DNA from: Planktothrix paucivesiculata PCC 9631 | GTDB taxonomy: Bacteria; Cyanobacteriota; Cyanobacteriia; Cyanobacteriales; Microcoleaceae | Length of the DNA: 64,000 nucleotides | Assembly (NCBI RefSeq): GCF_900009265.2 | Contig: NZ_LR734982.1 | Coordinates: 310,077 to 374,076 of the forward strand | Reading direction: 5' to 3' | Part shown: positions 15,893 to 26,484 of the stretch, piece after piece | Numbering within the stretch: the first letter of the stretch is position 1 | How the letters are laid out: every line of letters begins with the position of its first letter | The notes under the pieces: generated by a model | The model's input: the letters and a program-made list of their open reading frames with translations, nothing else | The model's database searches: none | Told to the model about the DNA's origin: nothing | Program-made: the position numbers and the translations under genes

Positions 15893-18800
15893 TTAATTAT
15901 GTATATTCACGGTTTCCTTAGATAATTCCTGTTCTAAAGTGGCTTTGACTCGTAACCATTCTATTTCCATTTTAGATAACCCCGTAGCAGCTTTTCCCGA
16001 TATAAAACATTCCAGACTCGCGCCATTTTCGGCCGCCATTCCTGCCCGTCCCATATATTCTAACTCCTTGCACAACTCGGAAAAACTCAGGGCGCCTAAT
16101 TGAGCACTACTGGATTTTAGGGTATGGGAGGCTTCTTTTAACCCTTGGATATCTTGGGTTTTGATCGCCGTTTGAATTTGGGCAATTTTTTGGGGAGTAT
16201 CGGCTAAATAATCCTGAATTAATGTATTGACAAAGGGATCATCTTCATCATCATATTCCCTTAAATTTTCTAAGACTTGTGGATCAATCGCCGAAGATTC
16301 TGGAATATTACCATTAGAATTAGCCAGAGATTCAGAAGATAAATTAGAATGGCCGTTACTGCCAAAATCCGATAAATCTTCTAAGGTTTGATGACCATTA
16401 CCATTCTCAATTGGTTGACATTGGGAGATGGCTAAAGCTAGTTCTTCCCGACGCACAGGTTTAGTAATATAATCATTCATACCAGCGGCTAAACACATTT
16501 CCCGATCGCCTTGCATAGCATTAGCCGTCATCGCAATAATCCAAGGTTTATGAGGGCGATCTGCATATTCTTCGCAAATGCGACGGGAGGTTTCTAAACC
16601 ATCCATTAAGGGCATTTGAACATCCATCAAAATCACATCATAATATTGTCGGTTTAAAGCTTCTAAAACTTCTAATCCATTCCCGGCAATATCAGCACGA
16701 TATCCCAATCTTTGTAACATTTGAATCGCCACTTTTTGGTTAACAACATGATCTTCAGCCAGGAGAATTTTTAACCCATTCGTAGGAACAATAGATAACC
16801 AATGGGATGATGCTGATTGGGAAGATGGTCTAATCGCCCCCTCTATAGCTTCACCCAAAACCTGAAGTAAAGTATTATAAAACTGTGATTGTTTCAAAGG
16901 TTTACTAATAAACCCGGCACAATTAATATTACTGTGTTCTACCTGTTTAACCAAATCCGTATTAACCACATAATTAAAGAATGTAATATTAATCGGTTTC
17001 TGTTCTGGGAATATTTCCGCACGGCTTCGTTCCCAATCTCGAATCCGTTTGGCTAAATTAATCCCATCAACATCAGCCAAATTCATGCCTAAAATAATCA
17101 AATCAAAATCAGGATTATTTTTTAACACATTTAAGGCTTCATGTCCGGTTTTAACCGAAACAGGAACCATCCCCCAAGATTTAGCTTGACGAATTAAAAC
17201 CGTTTGATTAATTCCATGATTTTCAACAATTAATAATCTCTTACCCATGAGGAAACCCGAGAGTTCATTGGCTTCAACTTTGGCAATCGCTTCTGCTCGA
17301 ATACTAAAGTAAAAAGTTGAACCCGTATCTAACTCAAACGTCTCGACAAAATTATCGGGAGGATTGCCAGTCATTGTGGAAATAAAGGATTCATTATCAG
17401 TATAAGAACCGGATTGAGAGCGACTCACCACCCACATTTGTCCACCCATCATTTCACATAACCGTTGACTAATAGCTAATCCTAAACCCGTGCCTCCATA
17501 CTGACGAGAAGTGGAAGCATCAACCTGAGAAAAGGCTTTAAATAAACGATCCATCCGATCGGCAGGAATCCCAATTCCCGTATCCTTAACCGCAAACTGA
17601 ATATCATAAATTTTATGAGCTATTGTTGGGGCAGTATTCAGGTTAATTGGGAGATCAGTCACCTCCGAAGCTTTTACCGAAACCACCACCTCTCCCCGGG
17701 CGGTAAACTTCACCGCATTACTGAGTAAATTCACTAAAACTTGGCGTAGTCGGGTCACATCTCCCAGAATTACTTGCGGGGTTGAAGGTTCAATTAAATA
17801 AGCGATTTCCAGACCTTTTTCTGCGGCTTTTCCTGAGAGTAAATCGAGGGATTCTTCCAAACAATCTCGCAGTTTAAACGGATTAGTTTCTAAATCCAAT
17901 TTACCCGATTCAATTTTAGAAAAATCTAAAATATCATTAATAATCGTTAATAAAGCATCGCCACTGGTGCGAATGGTTTCGACAAAATCTAATTGTTCGG
18001 GGGTTAAATTCATATCTAAGAGTAACCCCGTCATCCCAATCACCGCATTCATCGGAGTACGAATTTCATGACTCATGGTAGCCAGAAATTCACTTTTAGC
18101 CCGACTTGCCACTTCTGCGGCTAATCTAGCTTCTTCTAAATCTTTATTTTGTTCAGCTAATTGTTGACGATTTTTAACCTCTGCTTCTAATAGTTTAGCC
18201 TGGGCTAAACTTAATCCGACTTGGTTGGCAACATCTTCTAAAAATTCAATTTCTTCGGGTATCCATTGCCGCATTCTATCGCATTGATGCAGCATCATAA
18301 TCCCATTAGCATCTTCTTGATAGGAAGTCCGAACTGCTAACATTGATTTTAAACCCATGCGCCGACACATTGGGGCAGAAGATTCTAATAAAGGTTCGGT
18401 AAAAACATCTACTGAAGCGATCGCTTGATCTTCAGCTAAGAGTTTTTCAATATAGGGATTATAACTCACAGAAATTTCAAAATTTAAGGTTGAATCATAA
18501 CCGGATTCCAGATATTCTGCCACACAAGATAAATGGGGATAGGGATCAGATCGATAGGTATAAATAGAACAGCGATTCACCCCAAAAATTCTACCAATTT
18601 GAGTCGCGGTAGTTTGAAAAATTTCTTGTGTATCTAATTTAGAACGCACCTTATGGGTAATTTCTTTGAGTAATAATAAATGTTGATTTTGCTGTTGAAG
18701 AATCTCTTGAGATTTATCCCTAGCAATTTCATTTCCAATATAATTTGCCATTAATTGCATGATTTCTAAATCCAATTCTTGAAACGCGCCGCGGGAATTG

Positions 18801-21097
18801 CGACTCATAAAACTCAAGGTTCCATAGACCCGTCCTCCCACCATGACCCGGATACCAATATAGGCTTCTAAACGTCGGGTTTGATAGGCCCGATGGTCTT
18901 TCCAAGGTGATTGTTTAATCGATTCTAAACAAACAACATCCTCTGTTTTTAAGGCTTCCCATTCAAAAGTTTGTTCAATAGCTAAGGTATCCCCCTTAGC
19001 AAATCCAAAAGGAAAATCCTCGGAAAGATAGGAAGAAATCACTTCATATCGGTCAGCAAAAATTTTTCCCAGTAAGCCAATATCCATACCAAATCGATGA
19101 CAACCCAGACTCAAAATTGCACTAATCCGAGTTTCAAAATCCGTATTATGACTCACGGTAATTTCATAAAATTGATGAATTAGTTGCTCGCGTTCTCTGA
19201 GGTTATTTAACTCTTTAAACTGTTCTGAAATATCATTTAATGTCCCTAAAATTCCTAAAATATGCTTGTGTTCATCTAAGATTAATTGACTAGAAATTAA
19301 GATCCGACGAGTTGCAGGTTGGGAAGACTTATCGCTACTTTCTTTCTCTTTAAGAGTAAAAACTAACATTCGGATATCCAGTTGTTCAGTCTTGGGACGA
19401 CCTAACATTAAGGATTCAAACCACTGGCTGGCTTTTGTCCGATCTTGAGAATAAATATAATTTAAAAATGATGTTCCTAAGCTATTTTCTATGGCTAATC
19501 CGGTTAACTGTGTCCAAGCGGAATTTAAAAAGATAAAATTTCCTTGAATATCGGTTTTAAACACAACGGATTTTAACTGCTGAATCGGATCATCCAGGGG
19601 ATAATTTCCCTGCCCAGATGGGGTTTTTTCTGGGTCATAAGATCCTAAATCAATTTGAATGCCGATTAAGTGCAAAGGTTCTCCTTGTTCACTCCAAAAC
19701 CCCTGACCTCGACTGCCTACGGATTTATATTGACCGTCTTTACACCGGATGCGATATTCTATCTGATATTCCTTGTTTTTCTTGGAAAAATAATCTTTCA
19801 GGGTGACTTTAACTCGTTTCAAATCTTGAGGGTGAATCCGACTTAACCATTCTTCTAGGGTATTTGTAATTTCATGATCTGCATATCCTAACATGGCTTT
19901 CCATTGGCAAGAATATAAAATTTCATTGGTTTTTAAGTTCCAATGATAAATCCCTTCTGGGGCAGAGTTTGCAGGGTCTGTTCTTGGCGCATTTGAGGAT
20001 AAAATGTGAGGGGCTAAGGCTAAGGATTTAGAAGAAGATGGAGTGGCTTTTAAAACCTCCTGAAATTGATGCTGCCAACTTAATAAAGTATTGTGCATCG
20101 ATTTGGGTTGCAGAACTTGTAACAATAGGGTTTCAGGAGAGATCAGGGTGACGGGATTATTATGATCATCTACCAAAATAATCGGAAGTTGATAATAATA
20201 TTTTCTCATTAAGTTTAGGGCGGTTTTCAGGGAAACCTGCGATCGCAAAATCAAAGGGGGAGTATTACAAATTGTAATCGCTTTAACAGTTTTTAGATCC
20301 AGCCCCAATGCCTGTAAAGAAATCAGGTCATGAGACGTCACCACGCCCACCCATTTACATTGAGATTGGGGATTAGATATTCGATTTCCCGTTAACTTAG
20401 AATGGGGGGGAGAAGTTTCCGTAATTACAATTTCATCCACACCATAGTTAAACATTAATTCCGTTAATTCCCGTAGGGTTGTTGCCCCCGATGCGGGTAC
20501 AATCTTAGCGGCGGGTAGGGGCGCAAGTTGATTGAGTTTAATTAAATGATCGGGAATAAATAGGTATTCCAGAAGTTTTGAGTCCGGGGGTTGAGGGTCA
20601 GGAAAGACTAAATCTGAGTTCGAGGATAAGGCCGTAGGAATTTCCGGCGGCACAGGGGGTAAAGTTGGGGCTATTTTTTGGGCTTCTGAATTTCTTAAAG
20701 ACAGTTGTAGAAAAATTTTAGGACTAATTACTCCGACTAATCTTCCGTGATCATCAATAATAGGAAGGTGTTGAATCTGATTTTTTTCTAATATCCCCAT
20801 CAAGGTAAAAATATCATTAACCTCTGATTCTTTTACCGTGACAAATGACCGAATCATAATTTGAGAAATCGGAAATCCCTTTAAGGGATCTCCAATTGAA
20901 TTAAGCTGAATAATATCTTGTTCTGTAAAAATTCCGACGATTATGGGCTTTTGATTAACAATATCGTCCGGTTCAATCACAAAAATGCAACTGGAACGGG
21001 TACGACTCATCAACAAAATTACCTCGGATACAGGGGTTTCCGGTGTAGTAGTCAGGGGATGGCGGTTAATTGCTTGACGGACTGAGGGAATAAACAT
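15893..21097 (-). CDS. Hybrid histidine kinase: CBS4-PAS2-GAF2-HK-REC2-Hpt
   Basis: A 1734-residue cytoplasmic phosphorelay protein with no membrane segment. Order by residue: two CBS pairs (about 1-130 and 195-330), PAS (375-485), PAS (505-625), GAF (640-795), GAF (815-970), short coiled coil, HisKA with H1010 in [12 protein letters not shown], HATPase ([26 protein letters not shown]), REC1 (1286-1415), REC2 (1443-1560, phosphoacceptor D1492 in [11 protein letters not shown]) and Hpt (1605-1690, H1658 in [13 protein letters not shown]). REC1 has Gly1337 where the phosphoacceptor Asp should be, so it is a pseudo-receiver. The expected relay is H1010 to D1492 to H1658 and on to an unlinked regulator. 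CBS domains often sense adenylates. No partner gene is adjacent. Confidence 0.92.
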   Translation of the reverse strand: MFIPSVRQAINRHPLTTTPETPVSEVILLMSRTRSSCIFVIEPDDIVNQKPIIVGIFTEQDIIQLNSIGDPLKGFPISQIMIRSFVTVKESEVNDIFTLMGILEKNQIQHLPIIDDHGRLVGVISPKIFLQLSLRNSEAQKIAPTLPPVPPEIPTALSSNSDLVFPDPQPPDSKLLEYLFIPDHLIKLNQLAPLPAAKIVPASGATTLRELTELMFNYGVDEIVITETSPPHSKLTGNRISNPQSQCKWVGVVTSHDLISLQALGLDLKTVKAITICNTPPLILRSQVSLKTALNLMRKYYYQLPIILVDDHNNPVTLISPETLLLQVLQPKSMHNTLLSWQHQFQEVLKATPSSSKSLALAPHILSSNAPRTDPANSAPEGIYHWNLKTNEILYSCQWKAMLGYADHEITNTLEEWLSRIHPQDLKRVKVTLKDYFSKKNKEYQIEYRIRCKDGQYKSVGSRGQGFWSEQGEPLHLIGIQIDLGSYDPEKTPSGQGNYPLDDPIQQLKSVVFKTDIQGNFIFLNSAWTQLTGLAIENSLGTSFLNYIYSQDRTKASQWFESLMLGRPKTEQLDIRMLVFTLKEKESSDKSSQPATRRILISSQLILDEHKHILGILGTLNDISEQFKELNNLREREQLIHQFYEITVSHNTDFETRISAILSLGCHRFGMDIGLLGKIFADRYEVISSYLSEDFPFGFAKGDTLAIEQTFEWEALKTEDVVCLESIKQSPWKDHRAYQTRRLEAYIGIRVMVGGRVYGTLSFMSRNSRGAFQELDLEIMQLMANYIGNEIARDKSQEILQQQNQHLLLLKEITHKVRSKLDTQEIFQTTATQIGRIFGVNRCSIYTYRSDPYPHLSCVAEYLESGYDSTLNFEISVSYNPYIEKLLAEDQAIASVDVFTEPLLESSAPMCRRMGLKSMLAVRTSYQEDANGIMMLHQCDRMRQWIPEEIEFLEDVANQVGLSLAQAKLLEAEVKNRQQLAEQNKDLEEARLAAEVASRAKSEFLATMSHEIRTPMNAVIGMTGLLLDMNLTPEQLDFVETIRTSGDALLTIINDILDFSKIESGKLDLETNPFKLRDCLEESLDLLSGKAAEKGLEIAYLIEPSTPQVILGDVTRLRQVLVNLLSNAVKFTARGEVVVSVKASEVTDLPINLNTAPTIAHKIYDIQFAVKDTGIGIPADRMDRLFKAFSQVDASTSRQYGGTGLGLAISQRLCEMMGGQMWVVSRSQSGSYTDNESFISTMTGNPPDNFVETFELDTGSTFYFSIRAEAIAKVEANELSGFLMGKRLLIVENHGINQTVLIRQAKSWGMVPVSVKTGHEALNVLKNNPDFDLIILGMNLADVDGINLAKRIRDWERSRAEIFPEQKPINITFFNYVVNTDLVKQVEHSNINCAGFISKPLKQSQFYNTLLQVLGEAIEGAIRPSSQSASSHWLSIVPTNGLKILLAEDHVVNQKVAIQMLQRLGYRADIAGNGLEVLEALNRQYYDVILMDVQMPLMDGLETSRRICEEYADRPHKPWIIAMTANAMQGDREMCLAAGMNDYITKPVRREELALAISQCQPIENGNGHQTLEDLSDFGSNGHSNLSSESLANSNGNIPESSAIDPQVLENLREYDDEDDPFVNTLIQDYLADTPQKIAQIQTAIKTQDIQGLKEASHTLKSSSAQLGALSFSELCKELEYMGRAGMAAENGASLECFISGKAATGLSKMEIEWLRVKATLEQELSKETVNIHN

Positions 21098-21546
21098 AGA
21101 AGGCTGAGTGGGGTGGGTACTGAGTGGAATCCTGGTTGGGACTAGGTTTGGGGGAAACTGGTCAAATCATCAGACAAAAGGGTTAAAGTACCTGGGGGGT
21201 AAGACCCTCTCCTATTACCAGCATATTGGTATTTTTAGTGGATGTCTTACCTAATTTTGCCGTTTACTCTGACTCTGGCAACCTTGAAGGCGATTTTGGC
21301 GGTTTAGGTTGTGTGCACTCTTGGGTTTGCCAAAGACAAAATCCCGATCAGTGTTATCTTTGGGGATCGAACAATAATCTTTAATTCTATTTTGGCTTCT
21401 GATCGCCTTTAGATTTAAAATTTTTTAGGGTCATCGATCCTACGTTATTCTCTTTGTCGCTGTTTCCTTGGGTTTTTCCCTCTAATACAGATTTTTGTCC
21501 ATCGACAACGTTAAATCCTGCGTAAAACTTACTGTGTATTTGTTCT
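21098..21546. other. Intergenic region between divergent genes
   Basis: About 450 bp separating the divergent hybrid kinase and DUF4330 genes, so it should hold both promoters. I see no clear operator. ACCA-N6-TGGT near 21216-21231 is a weak dyad. No RNA gene or small protein is recognised. Confidence 0.4.
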
Positions 21547-22065
21547 ATGAAAATTTTAGATTCTCAAGGTCGTCTCTTTGGTAGGATTAGTATTCTCGAT
21601 TTTGGTGCGGCTTTAGTAATTTTACTGGTACTATTTGGGATTTTCTTCTATCCAGGCACATCAGGTTCGGTCGCTCAAGTCGGCGTTACCACCCGTCCTG
21701 TGACCATCGATGTTTTGGTGGTAGGACTCAAAAGCAGTAATGCCAAAGAATTATTTAAAACCGGAGAAAAAACTAACTTAATTATTCGGAATCAACCCTA
21801 TGGTCAAGTCACTCTGAATAAAATCAACTTTTTACCCAGAATTATCCCCGTGACTCAACCGGATGGCACATTAAAAGCTCTCCCCGACCCGACTGCTGAT
21901 AATCTATTTAATAATAATTTGCTTTTAACCCTAGAGGGAAAAGGTCAAATCACCGAAACAGGCCCGGTCTTAGGCAATATTAAAATTAAAGTGGGTACTA
22001 CCGTTGAACTCGACGGCAAAAACTACAACTTCAACGGCACAGTCATCGACGTCCGCGTTCAATAA
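21547..22065 (+). CDS. DUF4330 family membrane-anchored protein
   Basis: 172 residues. The N-terminus MKILDSQGRLFGRISILDFGAAL precedes one membrane helix (about residues 18-38, LVILLVLFGIFFYP). A predominantly beta domain of about 130 residues follows (RPVTIDVLVVGLKSSNAKELF...), exposed outside the cytoplasm if the helix is a signal anchor. The pattern fits DUF4330, a family found mainly in cyanobacteria and Firmicutes with no assigned function. It lies upstream of chlM on the same strand, with a repeat-filled gap of 177 bp. Confidence 0.8.
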   Translation: MKILDSQGRLFGRISILDFGAALVILLVLFGIFFYPGTSGSVAQVGVTTRPVTIDVLVVGLKSSNAKELFKTGEKTNLIIRNQPYGQVTLNKINFLPRIIPVTQPDGTLKALPDPTADNLFNNNLLLTLEGKGQITETGPVLGNIKIKVGTTVELDGKNYNFNGTVIDVRVQ

Positions 22066-22084
22066 ACGGCACACTCTTCCTTTT

Positions 22085-22187
22085 GGTAATGGGTAATGGG
22101 TAATGGGTAATGGGTAATGGGTAATAGCAAGAGTTCACCTCCCCTGCCTCCCCTGCCTCCCCTGCTCCCCTGCTCCCCTGCTCCCCC
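22085..22187 (+). repeat. GGGTAAT heptamers followed by CCCCTGCCT/CCCCTGCT runs
   Basis: Positions 22085-22125 hold about five GGTAATG heptamers in tandem. Positions 22138-22187 hold a pyrimidine tract of CCCCTGCCT and CCCCTGCT units. Both lie between the DUF4330 gene and chlM, just upstream of the chlM start. They extend the chlM frame with a nonsense proline-rich leader, which is why the longest open frame overshoots the true start. Confidence 0.88.
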
Positions 22188-22242
22188 TACTCCTATATGC
22201 CTTACAATAAAGGTTTGGACGGAATTAATTGCAAAAAAACCC

Positions 22243-22929
22243 ATGAGTGTAGCAGACGAGAAAACCGTAGTTCGGGATTATTTTAATAGCACAGGATTTG
22301 ATCGGTGGAGACGCATCTACGGTGACGGTCAAGTGAATAAGGTGCAACTTGATATCCGTCAAGGACATCAACAAACCGTTGATCAAGTTTTGGAGTGGTT
22401 AAAAGCCGATGGCAACCTGCCGGGTTTAAGCATCTGTGACGCGGGATGTGGTGTAGGTAGTTTGAGTATTCCCTTAGCAGAAGCCGGAGCCATAGTCTAC
22501 GGGAGCGATATTTCTGAAAAAATGGTTGCTGAAGCCTATCATCGGGCAAAAGACCGCCTGAGCCTAATCCAAAAACTGAGCTTCACAGCCCAGGATTTAG
22601 AAACCCTACAAGGTCGCTATCATACGGTGATTTGTTTGGATGTTTTGATTCATTATCCCCAAGATCAAATTCCTGAGATGATTTCTCATCTGTGTTCCCT
22701 CGCCGAGTCCCGGGTGATTTTGAGTTTTGCTCCTAAAACCTTAGCATTAACTATACTCAAAAAAGTTGGGGAATTATTTCCCGGCCCGAGTAAAACCACT
22801 CGCGCTTACCAACATCGAGAAGCAGATATTGTGAAGATTTTTAGTGATAATGGTTTTTCGATTCAACGACAAACCATGATCGGGACTAGCTTCTACTATT
22901 CCCGTTTAATTGAAGCTATACGCTCTTAA
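22243..22929 (+). CDS. chlM: Magnesium protoporphyrin IX methyltransferase
   Basis: SAM-dependent methylation of Mg-protoporphyrin IX, a committed step of chlorophyll synthesis at the thylakoid or cytoplasmic membrane. The protein is 228 residues from the ATG at 22243 (MSVADEKTVVRDYFNSTGFDRW). That N-terminus and the family length fix the start. The SAM motif is LSICDAGCGVGSLSIPLAEAGA, followed by YGSDIS and YHTVICLDVLIHYP. YQHREADIV near the C-terminus is typical of ChlM/BchM. No other chlorophyll gene is adjacent. Confidence 0.92.
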   Translation: MSVADEKTVVRDYFNSTGFDRWRRIYGDGQVNKVQLDIRQGHQQTVDQVLEWLKADGNLPGLSICDAGCGVGSLSIPLAEAGAIVYGSDISEKMVAEAYHRAKDRLSLIQKLSFTAQDLETLQGRYHTVICLDVLIHYPQDQIPEMISHLCSLAESRVILSFAPKTLALTILKKVGELFPGPSKTTRAYQHREADIVKIFSDNGFSIQRQTMIGTSFYYSRLIEAIRS

Positions 22930-23028
22930 GATTAAGATACACACAAAAGGGAGAGGCAAAATTAGTGTCTCCCCCCGCTAATGTGGCTCTAATTGTGTTT
23001 CGCGCTCTCTGGGTGGGGAGGAAAAACG

Positions 23029-23445
23029 ATGCAGTTCTTGAAGATCATCACAGCGAGTTTATTAGTTCCGGTGGGAATGGGTTGTTTATTAGCGATCGCC
23101 ACGGAATTAATTAATCCTAATTCAACGACTGATGGGAGACTGAGTATTATTTTGGGGGGATTAATCCTCGGTTTGCCTTCCCTGGGAATTGGGGCATGGG
23201 TCGCCTGGGATTGGGTTCAAGAACGCCGTCAAAAAAATCAAGCTCGTTCTCGACGGATTAGTTCTATCTTTTGGCATTTAGTTAAAGTTCAAGGTGGAGA
23301 AATTAGTGTTGATAAATTAGCTCAATATACTCATTTATCCCGACTCGAATCTAAATTATTTTTAGAGCAAAAAGCTCAAGAGTTAAACGGAAAATCCCAA
23401 CAAAAATCAAACGGTGAAATTATTTATTATTTCCCTATTGATTAG
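23029..23445 (+). CDS. Hypothetical membrane protein with C-terminal wHTH-like domain
   Basis: 138 residues from the ATG at 23029, which has a GGGGAGG ribosome site eight bases upstream; a longer in-frame start at 22993 lacks one. Two membrane helices (about residues 5-25 and 38-60) are followed by an Arg-rich turn (QERRQKNQARSRR). A soluble C-terminal part of about 65 residues (HLVKVQGGEISVDKLAQYTHLSRLESKLFLEQKAQEL) reads like a small winged-helix fold. The function is not recognised. Confidence 0.7.
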   Translation: MQFLKIITASLLVPVGMGCLLAIATELINPNSTTDGRLSIILGGLILGLPSLGIGAWVAWDWVQERRQKNQARSRRISSIFWHLVKVQGGEISVDKLAQYTHLSRLESKLFLEQKAQELNGKSQQKSNGEIIYYFPID

Positions 23446-23604
23446 TATTTGATTGTTTTTAGCAAATACAGAAAATTTCTAAACCCATCACCAATTCGTA
23501 ATTTGTAATTCGTAATTCGTAATTCCCTGTTACCTGCCCTAATTATGGTACTTTAGTAGAAACGCTGATAACTTGCGAGATATATTTAGATTTTTAACAA
23601 ACCC

Positions 23605-24369
23605 ATGGGCACTGAAACAATTGTTCTTTTATCCCGCCGAGAAATAGAGAAAATGCGCCAAGCAGGACGTCTGGCGGTGCAACTGTTAAATCATCTCGAA
23701 CCGATGATTAAACCCGGGGTGAGTACCCTAGAACTGAACGACGAAGCCGAACGCTGGACACAGGAACGTGGTGCTCGCAGCGCCCCCCTAGGCTATCATG
23801 GATTCCCCAAATCAATTTGTACGAGCGTGAATGAGGTCATCTGCCATGGCATCCCCAACGCTAAACAGATTCTCAAAGACGGGGATATTATTAATGTCGA
23901 TGTTACCCCCATCCTAGACGGCTATTATGGTGATGTCTCCCGCACCTTTTTTGTCGGGACACCTTCGGCCGTAGCTAAAAAATTAGTCGAAGTCACAGAA
24001 GAATGTTTAAGGCGAGGAATTGAAGCCGTTAAACCCGATGGACGGGTAGGGGATATTGGGGCGGCGATTCAAGAATATGCCGAAGCTCAGGGCTTTTCCG
24101 TCGTGCGCGATTTTGTCGGTCATGGGGTGAATACGGTGTTTCATACTGCCCCCCAAATTCCCCACTATGGAAAACGGGGAAAAGGAAAACGTCTACGTCC
24201 GGGGATGGTTTTTACTATCGAACCCATGATTAATGAAGGCACTTGGGAAGCGAAAGTTTTGGACGATGGTTGGACGGCCATCACCAAGGATCAAAAACTC
24301 TCCGCCCAATTTGAACATACGGTTGCCGTCACAGAAACCGGTGTAGAGATTCTCACCCTAGCAGACTAA
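23605..24369 (+). CDS. map: Methionine aminopeptidase, type I
   Basis: Removes the initiator Met from nascent proteins. The protein is 254 residues. The dinuclear-metal ligands of the pita-bread fold are visible: D in NVDVTPILDG, D in YYGDVSRTFFVG, H in FVGHGVNTVFH, E in FTIEPMI and E in QFEHTVAVT. The substrate His is in GYHGFPKSICTSVNEVICHGIP. It has no N-terminal zinc-finger extension, so it is the short type Ia form. It is followed after 33 bp by kaiB on the same strand and may be co-transcribed with the clock genes. Confidence 0.93.
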   Translation: MGTETIVLLSRREIEKMRQAGRLAVQLLNHLEPMIKPGVSTLELNDEAERWTQERGARSAPLGYHGFPKSICTSVNEVICHGIPNAKQILKDGDIINVDVTPILDGYYGDVSRTFFVGTPSAVAKKLVEVTEECLRRGIEAVKPDGRVGDIGAAIQEYAEAQGFSVVRDFVGHGVNTVFHTAPQIPHYGKRGKGKRLRPGMVFTIEPMINEGTWEAKVLDDGWTAITKDQKLSAQFEHTVAVTETGVEILTLAD

Positions 24370-24402
24370 GTGGATGTTACCTTAATTAACCCATAAAAAT
24401 CT

Positions 24403-24705
24403 ATGAGTCCTCTCCAAAAAACTTATGTTCTCAAGCTCTATGTCGCTGGCAATACGCCTAATTCAGTCCGGGCGTTAAAAACCTTGAAAGACATCTTAGA
24501 ACAGGAATTCCAAGGGGTTTATGCCTTAAAAGTGATTGATGTTCTGAAAAATCCTCAACTGGCTGAGGAAGACAAAATTTTGGCGACCCCTACCCTGTCC
24601 AAAATTTTACCCCCTCCCGTGCGAAAAATTATTGGCGATCTATCAGATCGCGAAAAAGTCTTAATTGGGCTTGATCTTCTTTACGAAGAACTAATGGATG
24701 ATTGA
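24403..24705 (+). CDS. kaiB: Circadian clock protein KaiB
   Basis: The fold-switching clock component that binds the KaiC CI ring at night, captures KaiA and recruits SasA/CikA. The 100-residue length is normal. The thioredoxin-like start [25 protein letters not shown] and the later [34 protein letters not shown] match the family throughout. It lies 160 bp upstream of kaiC, the standard kaiBC order. The normal third member, kaiA, is not upstream: map is there instead. Confidence 0.97.
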   Translation: MSPLQKTYVLKLYVAGNTPNSVRALKTLKDILEQEFQGVYALKVIDVLKNPQLAEEDKILATPTLSKILPPPVRKIIGDLSDREKVLIGLDLLYEELMDD

Positions 24706-24865
24706 GATTAGCCCTCAAGCTCCGGTAGGCAATAAATATTCAGCCATCCCTCGTCCAGTAGGTTAGCTAGGCGGGGGAGTGTCAATGTTCCTAATTTTAT
24801 GGTAAATGTAGCAATAGTATCGCGGGTTGATCGATCACCTGCTACATCTTTTAAAATTAAAATTT

Positions 24866-26428
24866 ATGACTGAAAGTTCTCAGGACACCAAAGGCAGTGA
24901 ACGCAAACTAACCGGGGTGCAAAAAATTCGCACCATGATAGAAGGGTTCGATGATATTAGTCATGGGGGAATGCCTATTGCTAGAGCCACTCTAGTGAGC
25001 GGAACTTCAGGTACAGGAAAAACCCTATTTGCTGTTCATTTTCTCTACAATGGCATTATTTATTTTGATGAACCAGGCATTTTTATTACCTTTGAAGAAT
25101 CACCTACGGATATTATTAAAAACGCCTCTAGTTTTGGATGGGATCTGCAAAAATTAATTGATGAAGGTAAGCTATTTATCTTAGATGCTTCTCCCGACCC
25201 AGAGGGACAAGATATTGTCGGAAATTTTGACCTATCTGCATTAATTGAGCGGATTCAATATGCTATTCGTAAATATAAAGCTAGACGAGTATCAATTGAT
25301 TCAGTAACAGCCGTCTTTCAACAATATGATGGTGCTGGAGTGGTGAGACGGGAAATTTTTCGACTGGTGGCGCGACTCAAACAGGTGGGAGCCACTACGA
25401 TTATGACCACGGAACGAGAGGCTGAATATGGCCCGGTGGCTCGGTTTGGGGTGGAAGAATTTGTCTCCGATAATGTGGTGATTTTGAGAAACGTTTTAGA
25501 AGGAGAACGGCGACGACGCACGGCGGAAATTCTGAAATTGCGGGGAACCACCCACATGAAAGGGGAATATCCCTTTACGATTACTAATAATGGCATTAGT
25601 ATCTTTCCCCTGGGAGCGATGCGACTTACCCAACGCTCGTCTAATGTTCGGGTTTCTTCTGGAAATACAACCCTCGATAAAATGTGTGGGGGTGGGTTCT
25701 TCAAGGATTCAATTATTCTGGCGACTGGAGCGACGGGAACCGGTAAAACTTTATTAGTCAGTATTTTCCTAGAAAATGCCTGGAGAAATGGTCAACGATC
25801 ACTGTTATTTGCTTATGAAGAATCCCGATCTCAATTATTCAGAAATGCGAATTCCTGGGGAATTGATTTTGAAGAAATGGAAAGAAAAGGGTTACTCAAA
25901 ATTTTATGTAGTTATCCTGAATCTACTGGATTAGAGGATCATTTACAAATTATCAAATCGGAAATTTCCGAGTTTAAACCTGATCGAATTGCGATTGATT
26001 CCTTATCGGCTTTATCCCGAGGGGTGAATAATAACGCCTTTCGTCAATTTGTGATTGGCGTGACTGGTTATGCGAAACAGGAGGAAATTACAGGATTTTT
26101 CACGAATACAACGGATCAATTTATGGGATCTAATTCTATTACCGATTCCCATATTTCCACGATTACTGATACGATTTTGATGCTGCAATATGTGGAAATT
26201 CGCGGGGAAATGTGCCGGGCTTTGAATGTGTTCAAAATGCGAGGTTCCTGGCACGATAAAGGCATTAGAGAATATATTATTAGTGATCATGGCCCTGTAA
26301 TTACGGATTCTTTCCGGGATTATGAACGGATTATCAGTGGTTCTCCCAGTCGTATTGTTGTTAATGAAAAGAGTGAATTATCTCGGATTATTCAAGGAGT
26401 TCAAGGGAAAATTGATTTGGATGAATAA
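24866..26428 (+). CDS. kaiC: Circadian clock ATPase/kinase KaiC
   Basis: A hexameric double-RecA ATPase with autokinase and autophosphatase activity. From the ATG at 24866 it is 520 residues and in register with Synechococcus KaiC as I recall it. CI has Walker A GTSGTGKT (46-53) and catalytic E77/E78 (FEESP). CII has Walker A GATGTGKT and E318/E319 (YEESR). The phosphosites S431 and T432 are intact in SHISTITDT. The in-frame ATG at 24827 would add 13 residues unlike the family, so I reject it. The C-terminal tail that binds KaiA (ERIISGSPSRIVVNEKSELSRI) is present, so a KaiA is expected elsewhere. Confidence 0.97.
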   Translation: MTESSQDTKGSERKLTGVQKIRTMIEGFDDISHGGMPIARATLVSGTSGTGKTLFAVHFLYNGIIYFDEPGIFITFEESPTDIIKNASSFGWDLQKLIDEGKLFILDASPDPEGQDIVGNFDLSALIERIQYAIRKYKARRVSIDSVTAVFQQYDGAGVVRREIFRLVARLKQVGATTIMTTEREAEYGPVARFGVEEFVSDNVVILRNVLEGERRRRTAEILKLRGTTHMKGEYPFTITNNGISIFPLGAMRLTQRSSNVRVSSGNTTLDKMCGGGFFKDSIILATGATGTGKTLLVSIFLENAWRNGQRSLLFAYEESRSQLFRNANSWGIDFEEMERKGLLKILCSYPESTGLEDHLQIIKSEISEFKPDRIAIDSLSALSRGVNNNAFRQFVIGVTGYAKQEEITGFFTNTTDQFMGSNSITDSHISTITDTILMLQYVEIRGEMCRALNVFKMRGSWHDKGIREYIISDHGPVITDSFRDYERIISGSPSRIVVNEKSELSRIIQGVQGKIDLDE

Positions 26429-26484
26429 TGGGTTAAGCTATTAAGTATTCTGATTGATTTAACTTATTTGAGTTAATACCTAAA

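Noticed and set aside
22117-22242. Proline-rich N-terminal extension of chlM
   Set aside because: It is a translation of heptamer and CCCCTGCCT repeat DNA and is absent from the ChlM family; the start at 22243 is used.
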